In this document: piece after piece, positions 22,676-34,036 of the stretch
Position numbering within the stretch: the stretch's first letter is position 1
Layout: every line of letters begins with the position of its first letter
NCBI GenBank assembly: GCA_021030905.1
Contig: JAGFMI010000006.1
Span: forward strand, 744,001 to 808,000
Direction: 5' to 3'
From: Pyrenula massariospora
Lineage: Eukaryota; Ascomycota; Eurotiomycetes; Pyrenulales; Pyrenulaceae
DNA: 64,000 nucleotides
The notes under the pieces: generated by a model
Database searches by the model: none
What the model was told of the DNA's origin: nothing
What the model saw: only the letters and a program-made list of their open reading frames with translations
Made by a program: the position numbers and the translations under genes

Positions 22676-25600
22676 ATGTCTACCTCTTCTAAGCAGTCCC
22701 AGGGGCTAAGATATCAACATGTCAACAGCCTGCAAAATGAAACACGAAACTATCCTGACAGCTCTCAAACTCGCGTCCGGCCCGTCAGCTACAATGACGG
22801 ATACACTTATGCACTCCGAGTCGCCTTCTTATCCCACCTTCTTCAACCTCGAGCGCGGAGAAAGGAATATGTCGCGGCTCCTACGCACAAAAATCGAGCC
22901 TCGACTTCTATTAATGACATGATGAAGGACTTCTCCCTTGTAAGGGACGCAAAGAGCACTCGATTCCCCAGAGGCTTTGTGGAGGAGCTAGAAAGACGTT
23001 TGACTGGCGTCTTAGTAGGTAGGGAGAAACACCCAGAGTATGGCGACCCCCTGATCAAACGAACCTTTGCGGTGTTTCTCAACTCCCTGACGGAACAGCA
23101 TTTCAAGAAGCGCATGAAAGAAGATCGCAGGGTCGAGGATCTTATACTCATATTCTTCTCCAATGCTACTAAGGAGCTACAGAAAGAGATGCAGAAGGAG
23201 ATTCAAAAGGGCAAACCTCCTGGCGATGAATGGGTCAAGCTCATGACGGATCGACACGTGGCTTTATTCGTGCGGCTAGTGCTGCTCATTCTCAAAGCAA
23301 ATGACTGGATGCGGGAAAAGCCTGAGCTCGTGGCAAGGCTGCAAAACCTAGAATCAAAGCTCCTTACCCATGACGAAGATCTAGCAGACGAGAGTGGAAC
23401 GAAACAGGTAGAAGTCATTGCGCCTATCAGCTACGAGGTCAAAGATATGCCATTGGTCCAAGTTGTGTCCCGTATATTCGGCGTGACGAACGCGCAGGCT
23501 CAATCAGAAATAAACAAGAATAAATCGGTATGGACGGACAAGGCTGCTCTACAGGACCTGAAAACTTATCAAGCGCATCTGAATCTAAATTCTAACAAGA
23601 CTCTCGTTGCTGAAGATTTTGATCTGGAAGAATCTTATGAGGCATGGAAGAAAGCCGAGACCCCCGATCTCTCGCAAATGATGCTTGCGATTGTGCAAGC
23701 TAACCCAGAACTTGCGAAAAGCACTCCTGGAGCAAGCTTGCCGCAGTTCAATGCACAGACGAATGGCTCGCATCCTTCAGAGTCGGGAGTGTCTGAGCCG
23801 GCGAGGAAGTCGTCCTTGAACTCGGATGAGGGCTCTTCATACGTCATCGATCAGCCTGTTGATATGAGCAGCTTGAATTTGGGAGATGACAGTATTGAGA
23901 AGGATACCAACGTGGAAAACGTTTACACATTTGTACCCCCAGATCCAAGAGCCTATTATCGGTTCGTATTGCTCCAAGCGCTCAACTACGACCTCAATGA
24001 TGCCAGCTTGCAGCCTTCATTACCTTCTGGCGAAACTCCGTCAACTAAACTTCTCTCTCAACAGTCAAGCGAAATGCTGAATGAACTATGCCTTCGATGG
24101 AGAATACCAATGTTTTCTCGGATGGTGCTTTTCTTAGACGTGATCCGAGAAAAGTTCGTGGAACAGGAGATCAGCCTCGACACCTTGGATTCCTCTTTCA
24201 ACTTTGTGAAAGCTCCGCCGGTTGAAAATAAACGGAGCTCTACGGCCGCCCCAATAGATGTATTCTCGGACCGAAATCGGTGGACAATCGCCGACTTCAC
24301 ACTGATGCAGCAACTTCTGACCGCTGTCCACGATGCACTGTTACGGGAACTGTACGATGCTATACTTCATAGTTACGATAGCAAGCCTTCTCCGCTCATG
24401 AGTTCTGTCTTGTACGTCCTAGAAAATCATGTCAGGGCTGATCCTGGTTTCTCCGAGAGCAGAGAGGAATGGAGCAGGTTTCAGGCGCAAGCCACAGATG
24501 GCTTGGTCCAGAAGGCAAGAGACCTGTATTCTGAATTCGTTGATAAAGAGATTCCACAAGAGTCAGATTCTTGGGAATTTTTCCACCTCGTTCAGCTTGG
24601 GAAATCTGTGCTCAAACTCGCTGAAAAAATCCAGAAACGTTTCAAGCGAAACCCTGAAATTATGGGCGTCAAGCCTTTTACGGTACTTTTGGAATGCACG
24701 CTCCCAGTATATGCACAAGACGCAAGCAACATGATAGAACAAATATTTGAGTATGCGCATCAGACAGGCCAAGAAATCCCCATTGATGAGGGGTTTGATC
24801 TCTATCGAGAGCTTGTTGAAGTCCGCCGCATTCACGCGGAGTCCTTACCTGGCGTGCCTTTTGCGTTTCATATTGAAAGCATGCTTGCTGATTTTGTATG
24901 GCGGTGGATACGCAGAACAGACGAGCAAATAATTGGCTGGGTTGAGCAAGCCGTTAAGCAAGATCAATTCACGGTGCGTGCAGAGGGTAAACAGATACCC
25001 ACCGAAGATGAGCGACACAGCGTCTCAGTTATCGACATTTTCCGGTCTTTTAACCAGGTTATCGATCAAATATCTCAATTGAATTGGGACGACGATTTGC
25101 AGTATGCAAAATTCATGACGGCCTTGTCAAAGTCTATTGGAGCTGCTCTCGCTAGATACTGTGAATTGATTGAACAGATGTTTGGCAAAGAGATGGATAG
25201 AATGACGCCAGAACAAGAGGCTGCACTTCATCAGACTCGGCAAGAAAAGTGGATGCAACTAGCCAAAGATGCGTGGAGCAACCGGGAAAGGATCGAGCCT
25301 TTCCAATTTTTCCCCGAGTCTTTCGTGAAGCTTAACAACATCGCCTTTGCTATTCACCAGTGGGACAAGCTTGAGCACGAAATGAATGTTGATGCTTTGG
25401 CCGATGTTGTACAAAGGCACTCGCCGCCAATCACGCAGAAGCAACGGAAAACGAACAATTATGTCTTCACCATCAAAGTTGTGGAAGCCGAAGACCTTAA
25501 AGCATGCGATATGAACGGTCTCAGTGACCCGTACGTCGTGCTCACAGATGAGTATCAAAAGCGACTCTCCAAGACAAGAGTCGTATACGGCAACCTAAAT

Positions 25601-26791
25601 CCTCGATGGGAGGACACAGTGGACATCACAACGCAGGGTCCGTTAAATATCATAGCCACCATATGGGATTGGGATAATTTTGGAGATCACGATTATGTTG
25701 GTCGGACATCTCTCAAGCTAGACCCATCGCATTTTAGTGATTTTTTACCACGAGAGTATTGGCTTGATCTTGACACTCAAGGGCGTCTGCTCCTTCGAGT
25801 AAGCATGGAAGGGGAGAGGGATGATATACAATTCTATTTCGGGAAAGCGTTTCGAACTTTGAAGCGGACTGAGCGTGACATGACAAGGAAGATCACTGAC
25901 AAGCTGTCTGCATACATCAATCATTGTCTTTCCCGCCGTGCGTTGAAACAGTTACTTACCCGTGGCATATCCATAAGCACGATGTCTAATTTTCTCAACC
26001 GCAACCGACCACCTGCGACTAACACAGGTCCCACAGACGCCGAAGTCCAGAACGCACTTCAACCTCTTTTTACATATTTCAACGACAATTTCGCTATCAT
26101 GAACCAGATTTTGACATCTGAAGCTATGATAATGGTCATGACACGTCTGTGGAAGGAAGTGCTACAAACAATCGAGGTTCTGCTGGTTCCTCCGCTGTCT
26201 GACAAACCTTCACAGCAACGTCCTCTGAACCAGCAAGAGCTCGACATCGTATTTAAGTGGCTCCAATCTCTCTTTGATTTTTTTCACGCCGTGGATGAAG
26301 AAACCGGAGAGGTGGGCGGCGTTCCCCAGACCGTTTTGAAGAGCCCGAAATATCACGAAATTCAAACCCTCAATTTCTTCTATTTCGACACGACTGAAAA
26401 TCTCATACGAACGTCGGAGCGCATGGCATCTGCCACGGTTGCACGCCAACAAGCAAGTCGAAATCGTCTCTCAGCACCACCTGCCTTTGGTGGTGCGGCC
26501 GGCCTCATGGGCATGCCGAGCACCCGTCGTGCTAAATCCATCATGCTTTCACGCAATCTTGGAACCATGAGGAAGGCAAAGGAGGAGAAATGGAAGGAGG
26601 CACAGGCCGATCCAAATGATGACATGATCCTGCGTATCCTGAGGATGCGACCCGAAGCAGGGCGTTACTTGAGAGATAGAAGCAGACAGAAGGAGAGGCT
26701 AGCTGCCCATGCGGCAGCAGAATTGATCGTCAAGCAGAGCTTGATGGCTGGGGGTGGAGGACGTATGGCAGGGACGCTGGGTAGGAGATAA
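22676..26791 (+). CDS. MUN/C2-domain protein (UNC13/Munc13-like, fission yeast Ync13/Git1 type)
   Basis: Single-exon 1371-residue protein starting at ATG 22676. In animals Munc13 proteins prime exocytic SNAREs; the fission yeast relative Ync13 supports secretion and cell-wall integrity at cytokinesis, so a similar exocytic or septation role is inferred. The order seen is: a helical N-terminal region; a MUN-like helical region (roughly residues 430-920, e.g. IAFAIHQWDKLEHEMNVDAL at its end); a C2 domain at about 927-1045 (NNYVFTIKVVEAEDLKACDM, NGLSDPYVVL, WDWDNFGDHDYVG) that keeps Asp residues of both Ca2+-binding loops; and an MHD2-type helical region (about 1120-1220, LWKEVLQTIEVLLVPPLSD). 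The basic C-terminal tail (SRNLGTMRKAKEEKWKEA) may contact membrane. No transmembrane segment. Confidence 0.9.
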   Translation: MSTSSKQSQGLRYQHVNSLQNETRNYPDSSQTRVRPVSYNDGYTYALRVAFLSHLLQPRARRKEYVAAPTHKNRASTSINDMMKDFSLVRDAKSTRFPRGFVEELERRLTGVLVGREKHPEYGDPLIKRTFAVFLNSLTEQHFKKRMKEDRRVEDLILIFFSNATKELQKEMQKEIQKGKPPGDEWVKLMTDRHVALFVRLVLLILKANDWMREKPELVARLQNLESKLLTHDEDLADESGTKQVEVIAPISYEVKDMPLVQVVSRIFGVTNAQAQSEINKNKSVWTDKAALQDLKTYQAHLNLNSNKTLVAEDFDLEESYEAWKKAETPDLSQMMLAIVQANPELAKSTPGASLPQFNAQTNGSHPSESGVSEPARKSSLNSDEGSSYVIDQPVDMSSLNLGDDSIEKDTNVENVYTFVPPDPRAYYRFVLLQALNYDLNDASLQPSLPSGETPSTKLLSQQSSEMLNELCLRWRIPMFSRMVLFLDVIREKFVEQEISLDTLDSSFNFVKAPPVENKRSSTAAPIDVFSDRNRWTIADFTLMQQLLTAVHDALLRELYDAILHSYDSKPSPLMSSVLYVLENHVRADPGFSESREEWSRFQAQATDGLVQKARDLYSEFVDKEIPQESDSWEFFHLVQLGKSVLKLAEKIQKRFKRNPEIMGVKPFTVLLECTLPVYAQDASNMIEQIFEYAHQTGQEIPIDEGFDLYRELVEVRRIHAESLPGVPFAFHIESMLADFVWRWIRRTDEQIIGWVEQAVKQDQFTVRAEGKQIPTEDERHSVSVIDIFRSFNQVIDQISQLNWDDDLQYAKFMTALSKSIGAALARYCELIEQMFGKEMDRMTPEQEAALHQTRQEKWMQLAKDAWSNRERIEPFQFFPESFVKLNNIAFAIHQWDKLEHEMNVDALADVVQRHSPPITQKQRKTNNYVFTIKVVEAEDLKACDMNGLSDPYVVLTDEYQKRLSKTRVVYGNLNPRWEDTVDITTQGPLNIIATIWDWDNFGDHDYVGRTSLKLDPSHFSDFLPREYWLDLDTQGRLLLRVSMEGERDDIQFYFGKAFRTLKRTERDMTRKITDKLSAYINHCLSRRALKQLLTRGISISTMSNFLNRNRPPATNTGPTDAEVQNALQPLFTYFNDNFAIMNQILTSEAMIMVMTRLWKEVLQTIEVLLVPPLSDKPSQQRPLNQQELDIVFKWLQSLFDFFHAVDEETGEVGGVPQTVLKSPKYHEIQTLNFFYFDTTENLIRTSERMASATVARQQASRNRLSAPPAFGGAAGLMGMPSTRRAKSIMLSRNLGTMRKAKEEKWKEAQADPNDDMILRILRMRPEAGRYLRDRSRQKERLAAHAAAELIVKQSLMAGGGGRMAGTLGRR

Positions 26792-27333
26792 AGTGATAAT
26801 GCAGCGTACGACAATCCAACTCTTTTCCCTGTCACAAGCCAGATTTTTAGCTTGCAGCAATTTGTTCCTTTTACCAGCCTATCATCTCTTCAATAACGGC
26901 GGGGAACAGTCCTTCTGTCATGGTCTATTGGTAAGTATAGACTATTGTTAAGGTTTTTGAAGATGCGGTATCCTCGGATTTCGAGGAGTCATGGAGCGCT
27001 GGTCTGTATGTCAGCATTGACATTCCATTATACCCAACAACTGCAAATGATGGAAGAAAGGGCTCGGGCGCGGTTGTATTGGTAGCCGAACTGAGTAGGT
27101 TCGATATTAGTATGGTTTCAAATTTATAATACCTTTGTCACATCACTCCAGCTAAAGTTCTTTTTGCTTATATACTAACGTATAAGCGAAATCTAATATA
27201 CGGGAATACTTGGAGAGGTAAGCACCAGCCATTCCTTGAGCACGAGAAGGCTAGCTTCGTACTTCAAATTTGAGTACAGTCGCAGTTCAAAGACATGCAA
27301 TCTGGTTAAGTGTCTCGCACCGTTCGAGTCTGA
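26792..27333. terminator. convergent intergenic region (3' ends)
   Basis: 542 bp between convergent stop codons of the MUN/C2 gene and the OSBP gene. A/T-rich, with TATAATACC and TATATACTAACGTATAAGC around 27120-27190 as plausible 3'-end sequence. No gene seen. Confidence 0.45.
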
Positions 27334-30300
27334 CTAGAATATATCCTCACTGACTCTCCAATCCCTTTTCTCTCGTGCTTTCCAATATTCTCCATTGTAC
27401 ACCCAATACTCCTCACCGGTCACTGCGTCCTTGCCTTTGTGGAACCATTTTGGTGTGAATTCCTCTCCTTTGCTTTCGCGTTCTCTTCTTGTTGCTCTCT
27501 GTTTCTCCTCCACGCGGTTCTTCTCTGTCGCTGCAAAATCATACTCTCCATCTTCCATAGCACGTTGGTCCGGTCGGAGACGTGTATCTGTTGGCGGCAG
27601 ATGTGGACGCAGAGAATCTGATATGGCGTTCAGCGTAACGACGAACGGTGTCAGGTTGAAGGGTATGCCCGAAGGGCGGGCGTGAGCTTCCCAGACAAGG
27701 AACGCTTGATTGCCAGAAGTGGAAGCCGATTTAGTGGTCGAGGAGGGAGGGGTAACCGTGCCCTCAAAGCCCGGGGTGAGTCTGGCGTAGATTTTATCGT
27801 TCCACCGGCCACCGATTGACCATTTAATTGCGCCATTTTGGTCAGCGACTTTTCCAACGACTTGGTAGGCGGAACTCGCCTTCCAACCGCGCTGCTTGAA
27901 GTCTAGGCTGCAGATTTCGCCAGTCGTCCAGTTTTTAATTTCCATAGGACCATAGTTGTCAACAGTAGGATTACCGGTGATAATTCCGACTACTGAAGAG
28001 GTTACCTTCTTCCACGTGTACAGCTCTTCGCCACCACTAACGGGCCGTAGACGGAGAAACCACGTTCCGAGAGGGTTGATATCGAATGACTTCCCGTAGA
28101 ATTTAGAACGGACCGCTGATTCACCATAGTAGTCCCATTTCGCGGACTCTGCGTATGCAGCGCCAATTGGAGGATGGTGACTGACTTGTTCGATGAGAAA
28201 TCGGTAGCCTTTATCAGGACGAACGTATTCGTACGTTTCACCAAGAAGTGGGTTGAAGGGTTTCGCTACTCGGCCTATTGTAGATGCATACTCTGAGGCG
28301 GCAAAGGCTGCAACATAGAGCATGCGTTCCGCCGAGTCACTTCGATCGGCAGCAATGTCGAGGAAATCGGCGTATTCCATATCTTCGGCAACACGTTGCA
28401 GCAAAGACGTCGGTTCGTTGAAAGATACTGGAAGGGTCATCTTCGTCATGTCCTTTCCAATCATCGATTTTAGAATTCCCTAACGACAACCGTCAGTTAT
28501 TTGACAGAGGTAAGGCAAGTCAAATTGAGATATACCCAGAGCGAGATCTTCGGCCGATTATCGGCATCTAACTTCAGTCGTTTACGTACGGCTCCTTCGT
28601 AGCCTTTGAAAGAAGGGGTGATCTCACCACGCTTCTGCTCACGGGCATCTGCGCTTGACGAAGCGACTGGTACTGTTGGGGGAAGTGCTGGGCTTTGTAC
28701 ATCGACCACTTCTACCTCGCCGGCGTCAACAGCGTCAAAGAATTCGTCGTCAGCATCCGACTCGGAGTCAGAGAGATCTGTGTATTGGACGATGACAGAT
28801 TTGCGTCTTCCAATTTCCCGTGAAGATACAGATTTTTGACGAAGTGAGGCTCTCGCTTCCTTGGATAGTTCGAGGTTTGCTAATGCTTCTGATGTACTCT
28901 GAACTTTTTCTTGCGTTGCGTTAGGGCTACCGGGGCGCGTGCTGGCTGCAGAAGCCTCTGCTCCTTCAAGAGCCTCTCTGAGCGCTCGTTTCGTCCTCTT
29001 ACGCTTGGCTTCGGATTCGCCAATTGACTTCTGCAATTCTTCATGTTCTTGCGCTACGCGAGCCATGCTGTCTTCCCACATCTTTCTGGCGTCAGCCTCA
29101 CGTTCAAGTCTGTACTGCCAATATGCATCCCTGTCACGAGAGATCTTTAGGAGATCAACCACGAGGCCGTGAAGGTTGCTCACAGCAGCGCTGTATGTTG
29201 AGAGTGCAGATGTAATAGTTGTGTCCGATATCGGCATCTGAGGGCTTCTTGTGGTTTCAGCTTCAAGAGCAGTGGAGACGCGACCAAGAAGATCCAGCTG
29301 GAGCTTCGCCGACTGGGCTGTAATGTTGAATGCATCTTTATTAGCAGGCTGAACCTCACGGCTGCTTGCGTCATCTACATATTCCTCTTCGTCTTCTTCA
29401 CCATCAATTGTAGTAGGACCTGTAGTTGTAGGCACCTTGCTCATGTCACCTCCAATGCTGGGTTCGTAAGAATCGTAGGCAGAGCCAGCGTCGTCACCAA
29501 TCGTGCTCTCGGGGCCTCGAGACCCTTGAAGGCTAAGCTTGGAGCTTGAGCCGGCTACAGCTGACGAAGATGGAGCGTTTAGATTTCTGCCAATGGATCT
29601 TGATGCAGTAGCACTTGTATTATCGGCAGAGTCCAAGGGCGCCAACCGCTCAGATTGGTCTACTTTGGCTTGGCGGAGAAGCTCAGCATCCTTTGTTCGT
29701 CTCCTATCATCTTCTTTGGCTTCATCTTTACTGAACTGTATAGCATTGTTCAGTGACCAGAACCAGCGTTTGGCTTCAACCACATGATTTGCCTTCAAGT
29801 GATATTTGACGGACGATTTCCCGTGAATTTCGAAGCGTGTCTTGTCCTGAGCATCCATGTGTAACTTAGCAATCCGCATGTTGATTGCTCCACGGCATGC
29901 TGATCCAGCATCATCTGTCAATGTTAGCGAAGGCTAAAACAGGTCTTAGAGAATGTCTACCCTGATGCTTATAGTAGCTCAAAACGCCATCTTCGAGGAC
30001 AAACCATCTCAACTTGTATCCACTGGTGTAGTTCGTCCATTTCTTCAGATACCCTCTCATCTCACGAGCCTCTTTTCCCGCTGTCGTATGGTCACCAGGG
30101 ACCTGGGCCGTACCTCGTGATCCGCTACTTCCAAGGATTGCCTTTTCCTGCACGCCCCTCTGTGCAACTACAGCTGCAGGAGACTTTTTCAGGACACCAC
30201 GCATGCGGTCGTCCTTCGTGACGTCTTGAGGCAACTTCCCTTTGCGATCTCTTCGGAAGGGATCCGCTCCGTGCATCAGAAGCAGTTGAGCTAACTGGGA

Positions 30301-31188
30301 GTCTTTCTTCCGCGCCGCTTCGTGAAGTAAAGTTCCTCCTGCGTTGACTGTTGAAGACTCGGTCGCAAGCTCCAGCATATTAACGTCCAGCGTGCCTTCC
30401 ACCCGAGGTTCAACGAGAATCTCCTCCAAACGCTTATAATCGTTTTGCGCGACGAAAGTGTGAATGTCTCGGACCTTAGTCTCTAAGAAAATTGATCTTG
30501 CCAGCTGAAGCTGCTGGAAGATCTCCGGCGTTCGAGCAACATCGATTGGAGCGCGACCTTGATGATTCGCAACGGAATCGTTGATGCTGGGTTGTTCGAG
30601 GAGAAACTTGACAATCTGTGATCTGCCTAGCTGAGCTGCAAGATGGAGTGCAGTGTTGCCTTCTCGATCTTGAGTGTTGACATCAAGATTTTCGACAGTA
30701 GAAACCACGTATTCTACAACTGGTGGTTCGGCACACTGCACAGCTAAATGAAGAATTGTAGTTCCTGAAACGTTTCCGGCCGAAGCCGATGGTGATTGTA
30801 AATCCTTGATGGCTTTAGCAATAGCGGTAGTGTCTCCACTCCGTAGCACCTCGAAAAGTCGAAACGTCTTGACAGATTCTTCTATCGACATCTTGGTGTT
30901 TGTGAGGTTGCTGTTGCTTAGAAGTCCGCTAGGACTAACCTTTTCCGCGGTCTCCAACGAGACATCCGAAGCATCAGGATCAGGATTCCTGGAGTCGGGT
31001 CCTCTGTTAGAAGGCAGCTTTTTCAGGCCACTGGGACTCTGATTGGGAGAGTTGGGAGAAGGCGGGGCGAGACCGTCCGTTGAGGTTATGGCAGCAGGCG
31101 AGTCGTCTCGATCTTTGGAGCGATCTCTACGAAGAAGCGACAGAGCTGCGGAGCTGCGGGAGCGTTTGTGGCTAGCATTTTCGGCCAT
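27334..31188 (-). CDS. oxysterol-binding protein, ankyrin-PH-FFAT-ORD type (OSH1/OSH2-like)
   Basis: Lipid-transfer protein acting at ER contact sites, exchanging sterol and PI4P. Exons 31188-29961, 29914-28536, 28479-27334, 1250 residues; introns of 46 and 56 bp fall inside the PH domain ([19 protein letters not shown]) and just before the ORD ([16 protein letters not shown]), both in phase. Ankyrin repeats span about 105-340 ([58 protein letters not shown]). The PH domain is at about 372-500 ([20 protein letters not shown]). A coiled-coil-rich middle holds [11 protein letters not shown] near residue 800, a close match to the FFAT consensus that binds VAP proteins. The ORD carries the invariant EQVSHHPP near 966 and [12 protein letters not shown]. 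This is the full OSH1/OSH2 domain plan. A PH domain that reads PI4P is expected but not testable here. Confidence 0.94.
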
Positions 31189-31705
31189 ATCAGCAACTAT
31201 TCATTAAATAAGGTGACGAGGTGAAATACAAAGTTGGAAGTTCCGCGAAAGCAACAAGTGTTCAGGAATGAAGAGGCGACACCCTAGACCCGTTCGCTAA
31301 TGGTTCGAGCGATATGCACGATGACACCACACTCACTCACCTCTCCGCCATTGATGCCAATGAACTTGTGCCGCCTGCACGGAAACGTCTAGATTTTTAG
31401 TTGTAGCTAATGAGACGAACCAAAAGCGCACAAGCTTCGATGAGAGCGGATAGATAACTAGCAAAGCAAGGACTGTGCGGGATTGCGAGCTTCCCCACCA
31501 AAGCAGGAGGCGGCAAGGATCCGACAGAAGCTCCTCCGAGGCTGGCCCTTTAGCATTGCAAGGTAAGGCCAGGGAGAAGGGTTAAACATATCACTTAGCC
31601 GCCATAGTTGAAAATAACAAAAGTACCTACCTATACACAGACACGTGCACGAAAATTCTACGGACCAACTACGGACAGTTTTTTGTGGCATATCTCGTGG
31701 GGTTT
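31189..31705. other. intergenic: OSBP promoter / ATP12 3' flank
   Basis: 517 bp upstream of the OSBP gene and downstream of ATP12, both on minus. No feature recognised beyond short shadow frames. Confidence 0.45.
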
Positions 31706-32874
31706 TTAGGATCCACTGACAAGCAATACTACACTTCCTAGCTGTCTGCGCAGATCTTCTTTTTCAACATCATGGGAATCTTCGACCTCTCCCCACATTC
31801 CCGTTTGCCATCGGACCTCGAGACTCGAGGCGTCGGCGGCTTCCCGAATCCCAAATCGAGAATCCTGGTCTTCTTGAAGATGTCGGAACTCCTGACTCCA
31901 CTCAACCACAAGGCGAGTTGCAACAAGCATGCTTTTACATGCCAGTACGCCTCGTTCTAAAGCTGCAAGCTCGGTGGATGGGAGTCCAGAAATCCAGCCC
32001 TGAATAACATCCCTAGTCATTTCTGGTTGCGGCGTAGGCATAATGCTATCTGATTCAAATACAGGTCGAATCTCCACACCCGGCCATACGTTTGTGGTCA
32101 AGTAGCCAATGATCGGCTGTGCTGCCCGAATTTGAAGTGTCCGGAGCGATTCTATCGGCGCTGTCTGTTGATCCAACTTCATATCATCTTGCGCGACTTT
32201 CTCTGGCGCCCAACATAGCAGGGTATCAGTGTCAAAATAGCGCATGGCAGTTTGGACTATGTTGTTGCGGATACTGCGGCTTCCTTGCGTCTCTTCTTCA
32301 TGAATGTCGGATGCTCGTGACGCTATAGATGTCATAGGAATGTTATGGCTCTTGAGACCTTGCTGGGCAGATTCGAGAAGATCCCACTCCAAGGCGATAG
32401 CTTGGGCTAACTGGGGCTTTGACGATGGTATTTTGAGGACGGTTTTGTCCGGCTTTCGCAGGGGGCGAGAGTCCAGCATAATGTTGTAGCAACCTAGAAG
32501 AAATTCAACACCCAGTTCTTGCAAGTCATGGATGCATACCGACCATCTGCTTCTTTGACCAAAACGTCTTTCCAAAACCGCCTTTTTAGCGAGCTCGACG
32601 GCTTGGACAATTCACTGGCTCTCAAATCCCTACCCCTTTGCAGCAATTCAGCCTGCTTTCTTCTTCTTTGAATCCTTTCCTGATATTGAGCGGCCGAGGC
32701 GCTTGGTGGCTCAGGAGGGGGCCCTGTCGCGGTCACTGGCAGCACATCGGCAGACCTGAAGGTAGTTGTGTGAAGTTCTCGACTGTAGATCCATGATCGC
32801 CGACAGCAAGAGCGCGCCGACGTTTCTGCGAGCGGTGCACAGAGTCTGTGGGCAAATGAAAGTCTACAATCCAT
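31706..32874 (-). CDS. ATP12: ATP12, F1-ATPase assembly chaperone
   Basis: Mitochondrial matrix chaperone that binds F1 alpha subunits before assembly. Exons 32874-32544 and 32493-31706, 372 residues. The N-terminus (MDCRLSFAHRLCAPLAETSA, then RSCCRRSWIYSRELHTTTFR) is Arg/Ser-rich and presequence-like. The family block is RRFWKDVLVKEADG-CYNIMLDSRPLRKP across the splice, then LAQAIALEWDLLESAQQGLK, NNIVQTAMRYFDTDTLLCWA, and a helical C-terminal domain. The 50-bp intron (32494-32543) must start GTCGGT to keep this frame; a more canonical GTATGC four bases downstream would shift it. The acceptor is TTCTTCTAG. The start codon is 229 bp from that of RRP7, which diverges. Confidence 0.9.
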
Positions 32875-33103
32875 CTTCTGGCAATCGATATAGTGATGAG
32901 ACGTGAGATAGCATCAATGGGAAAAGTCGTTTACAAGCATCGTTAGTCTATAGAAAGTGATCGGGAAACCGCCCGCTAGGATTTAATTCCACTAGCAGGC
33001 CTTATCTCCGCGCACTGCTCGAACGCCCAGTACGTACAACAAATAAAGTGTAATTTTCAAGTGCCACTTCACCTTTCGATGGAAGAGCGGCATTACTACT
33101 ACA
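32875..33103. promoter_or_regulatory. compact divergent promoter, ATP12 / RRP7
   Basis: Only 229 bp separate the divergent ATGs of a mitochondrial assembly factor and a ribosome-biogenesis factor, so the two must share regulatory DNA. No recognised motif can be assigned. Confidence 0.6.
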
Positions 33104-34036
33104 ATGACGTCTCTAGCATCTAGCTCTGCTCTAGTGGCAACATTAGAAATTCAGCTCCCACGATCTGCTGCGTTCCCTGAAGAGACATCCCATTACATCT
33201 ACGTCAAACGACACGAACCAAACATTCCGGACCCTGATTCAGACCGCTCACTATTTCTTGGAAATATCCCCATCACTTCCACAGAAGACCATCTAAAGCA
33301 TCTCTTCCATACGCAATTGACCCACGGCCGCGTGGACCGCGTTGACTTTCCCGCCTTCCCACGACCATCGCGCTTCTCAGAGTCTAGCACATCTAGCTCC
33401 ACCCGCCGGAAGCGGAAGCGTCTTACCGTAGACGATGTCGAAGCTGAGCTGCAATCGAACTCCCTCCCTGGAACATGGGAATACAGTCTTCATCCTATGG
33501 GTGCTCATGCTATAATCGTCTTCGTTGACCGGCCCAGCATGGATGCCGCGTTCTCGGCTGTCCACGAGGCTGCAAAATTTGGGACAAAACTTTCTTGGGA
33601 AAGAGACACACAAGAGGAAAGACCTGCTGTTGGTCTTGATCGATATCTAGACCATTTTAGGCGACGTTATCCTTCAAGATCTGAGTTACTTCGATCGGTC
33701 AATGCTTTCATGAAGAAATACACCCAACTTGAGGAGCTCCGATCACGAGAAGAGGCACGGAAGCGACAGCAGCCGGACGAGGATGGCTTCATCACCATTA
33801 CGAGGGGTTCTAGAGGTGGTATTGTGCGAAGAGAAGAGGCTACTGAATTGGCGGAAAAACAGAAGCAAAGGCAAAGGCAAAATACTGCACGCTTCGAAAA
33901 CTTTTATAGATTTCAAAACCGGGAGAGGCGGAAAGAACAGCAAGCTGAGCTCATCCGACAGTTTGAAGTAGACAAGCGAAAAGTCGAAGATATGAGAAAG
34001 CGACGCGGCAAGTTGGTAGTTGATACAGATCGCTAA
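33104..34036 (+). CDS. RRP7: RRP7, small-subunit processome / pre-18S rRNA processing factor
   Basis: Nucleolar factor needed for 18S rRNA maturation (UTP-C module in yeast). Intronless, 310 residues from ATG 33104. The N-terminal half has the degenerate RRM: HYIYVKRHEP, then SLFLGNIPITSTEDHLKHLF as RNP2-like and AHAIIVFVDRPSMDAAF as RNP1-like strand, interrupted by a basic insert (STRRKRKRLTVDDVEAEL). The C-terminal half is the diagnostic Rrp7 tail: DGFITITRGSRGG, ENFYRFQNRERRKEQQAELI and FEVDKRKVEDMRKRRGKL, a long basic helix. Length matches the family (about 290-320). Confidence 0.93.
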   Translation: MTSLASSSALVATLEIQLPRSAAFPEETSHYIYVKRHEPNIPDPDSDRSLFLGNIPITSTEDHLKHLFHTQLTHGRVDRVDFPAFPRPSRFSESSTSSSTRRKRKRLTVDDVEAELQSNSLPGTWEYSLHPMGAHAIIVFVDRPSMDAAFSAVHEAAKFGTKLSWERDTQEERPAVGLDRYLDHFRRRYPSRSELLRSVNAFMKKYTQLEELRSREEARKRQQPDEDGFITITRGSRGGIVRREEATELAEKQKQRQRQNTARFENFYRFQNRERRKEQQAELIRQFEVDKRKVEDMRKRRGKLVVDTDR

